Shown here: positions 5,817 through 9,744 of the stretch, one piece after another
Position numbering within the stretch: position 1 is the first letter of the stretch
Layout of the letters: every line of letters begins with the position of its first letter
Assembly: GCA_035266225.1 (NCBI GenBank)
Contig: DATFNV010000234.1
Coordinates: forward strand, 1-9,744
Direction: 5' to 3'
Origin: DATFNV01 sp035266225
GTDB taxonomy: Bacteria; Planctomycetota; Planctomycetia; Gemmatales; Gemmataceae
DNA: 9,744 nt
Translations under genes and position numbers: made by a program
The notes under the pieces: generated by a model
Told to the model about the DNA's origin: nothing
The model's input: the letters and a program-made list of their open reading frames with translations, nothing else
Database searches by the model: none

Positions 5817-7246
5817 GCACAACAATGACTCTCTCCCCCTCGCCGAGCGTCCCGGCCCGCAGGCACCTGACCGGCTGGCTCTGGAAGGCCGAGCTGTTGC
5901 TGCTGGGCGTGACCTTCATCGCCATCGGCGGCGTGCTGCTGCTCCGCCCCTGGGAGAAGCGCACCTACCGCGTCAACATGCTCATCGACCTCGATCCCAA
6001 TCGCGCCCTGCTCGCCGAGCGCATCGCCCAGGAAGCCGACCGCCACGGCCTGAAGGTCGTGCTGTCGAGGGAGCCCCACGGCTCCCTGGACGCGATCGAG
6101 CTGGTCGATCAGCCCAACCCCATCGACCTGGCCCTGGTGCCCGGCGGGGTGGCCCGCCGCGAGTACGCCAACGTGCGCCAGGTGGTCGCCCTGTCGCCGG
6201 AGCCGCTGCAACTGCTGACCCGCCCCGACCTGGCGGCCGAGGGGGTGCGGGGGCTGAAGGGCCAGCGCGTCTGCCTCGGTCCGGCGACCACCTCCCTTCA
6301 CTTCCTGGCCCGCGACGTGCTCGCCTTCGCCGGGCTGCGCGCCCGCGCCGCCGACCGCCCCGGCGACTACACCGCCGAGGAGTCCTCGCCCCAGGAACTG
6401 CGGCAGCAGCTGGAGCGCCTACGCGGCTTGACCGGGGCCGAGTGCGAGCGCGCGGTGCGCGACCTGCCCGACGCGGTCTTCCTGCTCTCCAGCCTGCCGT
6501 CGATCCTGGCCCGCGACCTGGTGGTGCTGGCCGGTTACCGCCTGGTCGCCCTGCCCTTCGCCGAAGCCTACTGCCTGGACCGCATCCGCCCCACCGAGAC
6601 GGGCGAGGTCCGCATCGACCGGGCCAGCTTCTCGGCGATCGACATCCCGGCGTACACGTACAACGTCGATCCGCCGGTCCCCGAGAAGCCGTGCCGCACC
6701 ATCGCCGCGCCGCTGCTGCTGATCGCCTACGCGCCGACCGAGCCCGAGGGGGTCGCCCGGATGGCGGAGACGGTGTTCGAGGAGCCGATCGCGGGACTGG
6801 CCCGTCCGCTGCCGTTGCGCAGCCAGGTGCCTCAGTTCCCGTTGCACGTCGGCGCCGAGCGCTTCATGCGCCGCAACGAGCCGCTGCTGACGCCGGACCT
6901 GCTCTCCGGCCTGGGCAAGGCGGCCGGCGGCCTGGGCGCCTTCGCCTCGGGCGTGGTGGCGGTGTATGGCTACCTGCGCCTCCGCCAGCTGCGCCGCTTC
7001 GAGTCGTACTATCAGGAGATTCGCCGGCTGGAATTGATCGCCCGCGGCCAGGAGGCCGACCCGGACGCCCCCGCCGACCCGATGGCGCGTCGGGTTTACT
7101 TGGAGGAGCGGCTGCTGGACCTGAAGAGTCGGGCGCTGCAGGACTTCGCCAACGGCGGGCTGAAGGGTGAGGGGCTAATGTCGGGAATCGTGTCGCTGGT
7201 CAACGACACGCGGGAGTCGTTGGCCCGAATGACCCCGCACGAATAG
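5813..7246 (+). CDS. Membrane-anchored TAXI/NMT1-like solute-binding protein
   Basis: 477 residues from the ATG at 5813, inside the last CTAATGA unit; an in-frame TGA lies two codons upstream. A later ATG at 5825 (residue 5) is equally possible. Neither has a Shine-Dalgarno site. A membrane anchor spans residues about 26-44. The region from about 50 to 360 resembles TAXI-family TRAP solute-binding proteins: IDLALVPGGVARREYANVRQ, VVALSPEPLQLLTRPD near 120, and LKGQRVCLGPATTSLHFLARDVLAFAGL from about 149, where TAXI proteins have LKGKRVxxGxxxSG. A second membrane span (about 367-388) leads into a charged tail that ends near SGIVSLVNDTRESLARM. Typical TAXI proteins are about 320 residues, secreted, and encoded beside TRAP permease genes; none is seen here. 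A sensor-like periplasmic ligand-binding role is inference. Confidence 0.85.
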   Translation: MSTTMTLSPSPSVPARRHLTGWLWKAELLLLGVTFIAIGGVLLLRPWEKRTYRVNMLIDLDPNRALLAERIAQEADRHGLKVVLSREPHGSLDAIELVDQPNPIDLALVPGGVARREYANVRQVVALSPEPLQLLTRPDLAAEGVRGLKGQRVCLGPATTSLHFLARDVLAFAGLRARAADRPGDYTAEESSPQELRQQLERLRGLTGAECERAVRDLPDAVFLLSSLPSILARDLVVLAGYRLVALPFAEAYCLDRIRPTETGEVRIDRASFSAIDIPAYTYNVDPPVPEKPCRTIAAPLLLIAYAPTEPEGVARMAETVFEEPIAGLARPLPLRSQVPQFPLHVGAERFMRRNEPLLTPDLLSGLGKAAGGLGAFASGVVAVYGYLRLRQLRRFESYYQEIRRLELIARGQEADPDAPADPMARRVYLEERLLDLKSRALQDFANGGLKGEGLMSGIVSLVNDTRESLARMTPHE

Positions 7247-7284
7247 GCGCCGCTTCAATGGGTGAGCTGAGGGTCTGTTGCACA

Positions 7285-7335
7285 AGCCGCTTGCGGCTTA
7301 GCGGAAGCCTGGAATCCGCTAAGCCGCAAGCGGCT
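7285..7335. terminator. Perfect 21-bp hairpin between convergent genes
   Basis: The arms 7285-7305 and 7315-7335 are perfectly complementary around a 9-nt loop (AGCCTGGAA). The arm contains GCCGCTTGCGGCTT, which recurs in the hairpin at 8828-8869. It sits between the convergent stops at 7246 and 7342, fitting a bidirectional terminator; no U-tract follows. Confidence 0.7.
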
Positions 7336-7341
7336 GGAGGA

Positions 7342-7782
7342 TCACACTTCCGGGTCGCCTTCCTCCTCGGTACTTGTTTCCTCGTCGCGGGGGGGACGAT
7401 CTTTCTGGGCCGTGATCGCCGCCGCCAGCAGCAACACGGCGCCGGCGGCCAGCGGCAGCCATCCCCACGCCAGGGCTGACGGACCATATCCCGCCCGCGT
7501 CACCTTGAGCAGCGTCGCCCCGATCATGAACAGCGCCACGCCGGCCGTCACGAACAACCCGCGATACCAGCGGAACACCCACGTCAGCACGAACGACGCC
7601 GCCGCCGCCCCAAGGACCACGTTGCCGTCGGCGGTCTGAAAGGCGCGGTAACTCAACGCCTCCCCGGAGGGCTCGACCACCGCCGGGCAGAAGGCGCCGG
7701 CCCCGAGTAGGGCGGCTCCGAGGACGGCCATCCAGGGCACGAGCGGTCGGACGGGTCGCGGTTGTTCTTCGCTTTCGGTCAT
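7342..7782 (-). CDS. Small four-span membrane protein, unknown function
   Basis: 146 residues from the ATG at 7782-7780. GGAGG (complement of 7787-7791) lies 4 nt upstream. The reading frame stays open for 47 more codons to an ATG at 7923, but that stretch lacks a ribosome site and overlaps the likely divergent promoters, so the shorter start is chosen. Four hydrophobic segments are visible at about 14-36, 54-71, 74-94 and 105-125. A short acidic, Glu-rich tail (DEETSTEEEGDPEV) ends the protein. No signal peptide cleavage site or recognised domain is seen. It converges on the TAXI-like gene and diverges from the kinase gene. Function unknown. Confidence 0.75.
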   Translation of the reverse strand: MTESEEQPRPVRPLVPWMAVLGAALLGAGAFCPAVVEPSGEALSYRAFQTADGNVVLGAAAASFVLTWVFRWYRGLFVTAGVALFMIGATLLKVTRAGYGPSALAWGWLPLAAGAVLLLAAAITAQKDRPPRDEETSTEEEGDPEV

Positions 7783-7843
7783 GACTCCTCCGGTGATGGC
7801 GCCGCCCTCCCTGATGCTGTCCGTCCGGGAGCGGAGTGGTTTC

Positions 7844-7872
7844 AGCGTAATCCACGCCGGCGGCCATCGCAA
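7844..7872 (-). promoter_or_regulatory. Possible promoter for the four-span protein gene
   Basis: On the minus strand, TTGCGA (7872-7867), a 17-bp spacer and TACGCT (7849-7844) match four and three of six consensus positions. The spacing is ideal and the site lies about 60 bp before the chosen start. Confidence 0.25.
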
Positions 7873-7890
7873 GGCGAGCGGCCGGCCGTT

Positions 7891-7919
7891 TTGACTTTGG
7901 CCCGGGAGGAACGTAGAGT
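7891..7919 (+). promoter_or_regulatory. Likely sigma-70-type promoter of the kinase gene
   Basis: TTGACT (7891-7896; five of six) is followed by a 17-bp spacer and TAGAGT (7914-7919; four of six). It would start transcription near 7926, giving a leader of about 60 nt before the GTG at 7988. This is the best -35/-10 pair in the window. Confidence 0.5.
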
Positions 7920-7987
7920 CCAACGGTGAGCCGCGTCCCGTCCCGCGGAGCGAGTGTCCAGACGGATGTCAGGAAGAGGTCGCTATC

Positions 7988-8821
7988 GTGCGCCACACCG
8001 TGCCGCTCCAGACGGGGCTGGAGCCGTTCCCGGGCTATCGCCTCCGCCGCCTGCTCGGGTACGGCAGCTTCGCCGAGGTCTGGGAGGCCGAGGCCGCCGA
8101 CGGCACCCTCTGTGCCCTCAAGTTCCTGCCCGCCGAGCGCGAGCAGGCCACCCCCAGTGAGCTGCGCTCCTTGCAGGCGATCCGCCAACTCCTGCACCCC
8201 AACCTCCTTCGCATCGATCGCGTCTGGTGCCACCTTGGCTACATCGTCATTGCCATGGAGCGGGCCGACGGCACCCTCGCCGACCTGAACGCCACCTCCC
8301 GCACCGAGACGGGCTGCGTCATCATTCCCGAGCACGCCTGCTTGCTGCTGTCGCAGGCCGCTGCCGCCCTCGACTTCCTCAACGCCCGCCAGCACCATGT
8401 CGAGGGCAAGACCGTGTCGATCCAGCACTGCGACGTCAAGCCGAGCAACCTCATGCTGTTCGGCGAAACGGTCAAGCTGGCCGACTTCGGCCTGGCCGCC
8501 CTGATGAGCGGCCCGGTGGTGCCGCACCGCCCCAGCGGCACGCCCGAGTACGCGGCCCCGGAGGTCTTCCGCGGCCGCCTGAGCCGCTTTTCGGATCAGT
8601 TCGCCCTGGCCGTCAGCTACTGCGAGCTGCGCGGCGGCCGGCTGCCGTTCGATCCACCGCCGCGCACCTTCCACCCCGACTACTTCCACCCGCCGCCCAA
8701 CCTGTCGATGCTCTCGGCTGTCGAGCGCCCCATCGTCGCCCGGGCGCTGGCCATCGCCGCCGAGGAGCGCTGGCCCTCATGCGTCGAGTTCATCGACCGG
8801 GTGGCACGGCTGTTCCTCTAA
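7988..8821 (+). CDS. Minimal Hanks-type serine/threonine protein kinase
   Basis: 277 residues from a GTG start at 7988; AGAGGT (7975-7980) lies 7 nt upstream. All core kinase motifs are in order: glycine loop G24-Y-G-S-F-A-E-V; lysine K45 in CALKFL; a likely alpha-C glutamate at E58; catalytic loop H147-C-D149-V-K151-P-S-N154; D166-F-G; G184-T-P-E-Y-A-A-P-E192; and SDQFALAVSY. The conserved HRD motif reads HCD, so this is a non-RD kinase; such kinases usually do not depend on activation-loop phosphorylation. The protein is soluble and ends soon after the C-lobe: no PASTA, WD40, TPR or membrane segment is present. It probably phosphorylates Ser/Thr on unknown partners. The permease-like gene 62 nt downstream may be cotranscribed if the intervening hairpin does not terminate fully. 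Confidence 0.92.
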   Translation: MRHTVPLQTGLEPFPGYRLRRLLGYGSFAEVWEAEAADGTLCALKFLPAEREQATPSELRSLQAIRQLLHPNLLRIDRVWCHLGYIVIAMERADGTLADLNATSRTETGCVIIPEHACLLLSQAAAALDFLNARQHHVEGKTVSIQHCDVKPSNLMLFGETVKLADFGLAALMSGPVVPHRPSGTPEYAAPEVFRGRLSRFSDQFALAVSYCELRGGRLPFDPPPRTFHPDYFHPPPNLSMLSAVERPIVARALAIAAEERWPSCVEFIDRVARLFL

Positions 8822-8827
8822 CCGCCT

Positions 8828-8869
8828 GGCCGCTTGCGGCTTCGCACGAACGCCAAGCCGCAAGCGGCC
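8828..8869. terminator. Perfect 15-bp hairpin between kinase and permease-like genes
   Basis: The arms GGCCGCTTGCGGCTT (8828-8842) and 8855-8869 pair perfectly around a 12-nt loop. It begins 7 nt after the kinase stop and ends 14 nt before the next ATG. It shares a 14-bp arm core with the hairpin at 7285-7335. It could be a terminator, an attenuating or RNA-stability hairpin, or a dispersed REP-like repeat. Confidence 0.6.
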
Positions 8870-8883
8870 CCGGGACACCGCGC

Positions 8884-9744
8884 ATGCTCACCCCCTTCTT
8901 CATCCAGGCCGCGCGCTCGCCCGGCCGGCAGCAGACATTTCGCCGTGCCGTCGTCGCCCACCTCGGCGTCCTTGGCGGCGGGCTCTGGGCCGTCAGCGCG
9001 GCCGGGGCCAGCTACGAAGCCGCCACGCTCCTTGGACCGCTGCTCCTGGTCGCCGGCATCGTCGAGGGGGCCGTCCTGCTGGGCTGGCGCCTGACGCAGT
9101 TGCCGCGCAGCCAGGCCCTCGAGTTCCTCCTGGTCAGCCCGCTCCACCCGCGCCGCGTCTTCTTGGCCGAGGCGCTGGTCGGCCTCGCCCGGCTGGCCCT
9201 GGTCACGCTCGCCGGCCTGCCGGTGCTGGCCGTCCTCGTCGCCCCTGGCCTGCTGCGGCCGTCGATGCTGCTGCCGCTGCTGGTCCCGCCGCTCACCTGG
9301 GGGGCCATCACCGGCCTCGGCCTCGTCGTCTGGGCCTACGAGCCGGCGCAGGTTCGCCGCTGGGGCGAGCGCGTCCTCCTCGTCCTGATCGTCGTTTACC
9401 TCGGGGCCGGCGTTCTCGGGGCCGAGCGGCTGGTGGCGTGGGGCTCACGGCTGCCCTCGGGACTGACCGCGTTTCTGGCGGGACGGGTGGACGCGTTCTT
9501 CGACTACAACCCCTTCGCCGTGGTGCGCGATTGCCACCGGCACGGGCTGGAAGCGACCTGGCCCGTGGCGGCCGGCGTCGAATTGTGGTCGCTGGCGGTG
9601 CTGGCCCTGCTTGCTGTACGGGCCTCGAGCCGCTTGTTGGGACACTTTCACGACCGGCATTATCTTCCTGCCGTGGATCGGTCGGCGGGGGCGCGGCGGC
9701 GCGTCGATGACCGTCCCCTGGCGTGGTGGGCCGTGAAGCGCGTC
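8884..9744 (+). CDS. ABC-2-type permease-like membrane protein, 3' end beyond window
   Basis: From the ATG at 8884 the frame stays open for 287 codons to the end of the window with no stop. The frame begins MLTPFFIQAARSPGRQQTF. Hydrophobic segments lie at about 22-40, 46-68, 102-124, 128-151, 164-182 and 229-246. The stretch from residue 76 (SQALEFLLVSPLHPRRVFLA, then EALVGLAR) matches the cytoplasmic loop typical of ABC-2 permeases, where L-E-x-LLxSPL precedes a conserved basic residue. DRPLAWWAVKRV at the cut end resembles the domain junction of planctomycete ABC-2 subunits. A permease of this type would work with an ATP-binding subunit, probably encoded downstream. The start is not confirmed by a good ribosome site. 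It is co-oriented with the kinase gene. Confidence 0.8.
   Translation, partial: MLTPFFIQAARSPGRQQTFRRAVVAHLGVLGGGLWAVSAAGASYEAATLLGPLLLVAGIVEGAVLLGWRLTQLPRSQALEFLLVSPLHPRRVFLAEALVGLARLALVTLAGLPVLAVLVAPGLLRPSMLLPLLVPPLTWGAITGLGLVVWAYEPAQVRRWGERVLLVLIVVYLGAGVLGAERLVAWGSRLPSGLTAFLAGRVDAFFDYNPFAVVRDCHRHGLEATWPVAAGVELWSLAVLALLAVRASSRLLGHFHDRHYLPAVDRSAGARRRVDDRPLAWWAVKRV

Noticed and set aside
5806..7170. 454-residue open frame starting at the third heptamer's ATG
   Set aside because: Its translation is Arg/Pro/Gly-rich shadow sequence, while the frame from 5813 gives a TAXI-like protein with membrane anchors. I considered frame switching by heptamer slippage, but the last unit always supplies the in-frame ATG.
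7783..7923. 47-codon N-terminal extension of the four-span protein
   Set aside because: There is no ribosome site at its ATG, it covers the likely divergent promoters, and the ATG at 7782 has GGAGG just upstream.
7319..8689. 456-residue minus-strand open frame across the four-span gene and the kinase
   Set aside because: It is antisense to a kinase with all catalytic motifs and shows no domain of its own.

Overview
The window comes from a bacterial chromosome that is about two-thirds G+C by eye. Coding bias is strong, so long shadow ORFs fill the antisense frames. The gene types point to Planctomycetota, most likely a Gemmata-like lineage: a Uma2-family protein with a Lys/Glu/Arg-rich coiled-coil tail, a stand-alone Hanks-type Ser/Thr kinase, zinc-ribbon polytopic membrane proteins, a membrane-anchored TAXI-like protein, and GC-rich hairpins built on GCCGCTTGCGGCTT. 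This is inference from style and families, not a database match.

Layout. 1-1389 (+) is the 3' part of a zinc-ribbon membrane protein with a PH-like middle and an Imm1-like C-terminus. 1512-2360 (+) is a Uma2-family protein. It converges on 2392-5469 (-), a 1025-residue membrane protein with two N-terminal zinc ribbons and about 26 membrane spans; a bulged hairpin separates the two stops. 5470-5812 is the only long intergenic stretch. It holds a striking composite palindrome: inverted arrays of a 7-bp repeat (TCATTAG / CTAATGA) around a perfect 27-bp hairpin. 5813-7246 (+) is a TAXI/NMT1-like binding domain between two membrane anchors, and its start codon lies inside the last heptamer. A perfect 21-bp hairpin separates it from the convergent 7342-7782 (-), a four-span membrane protein. 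A divergent promoter region leads to 7988-8821 (+), a minimal Ser/Thr kinase. A second hairpin with the same arm core follows, then 8884-9744 (+), an ABC-2-type permease-like ORF that runs off the end of the window.

How the genes fit together. There is no single obvious pathway. Five of the seven proteins are membrane proteins, and the kinase is soluble. Orientation changes repeatedly (+ + - + - + +), so only the kinase/permease pair could be an operon, and even that pair has a hairpin between its members. I see no tRNA, rRNA, CRISPR array, transposase or phage gene. The best candidates for something not well described are the heptamer-hairpin-heptamer element at the start of the TAXI-like gene, and the unusual architectures of the first gene and the 1025-residue protein.
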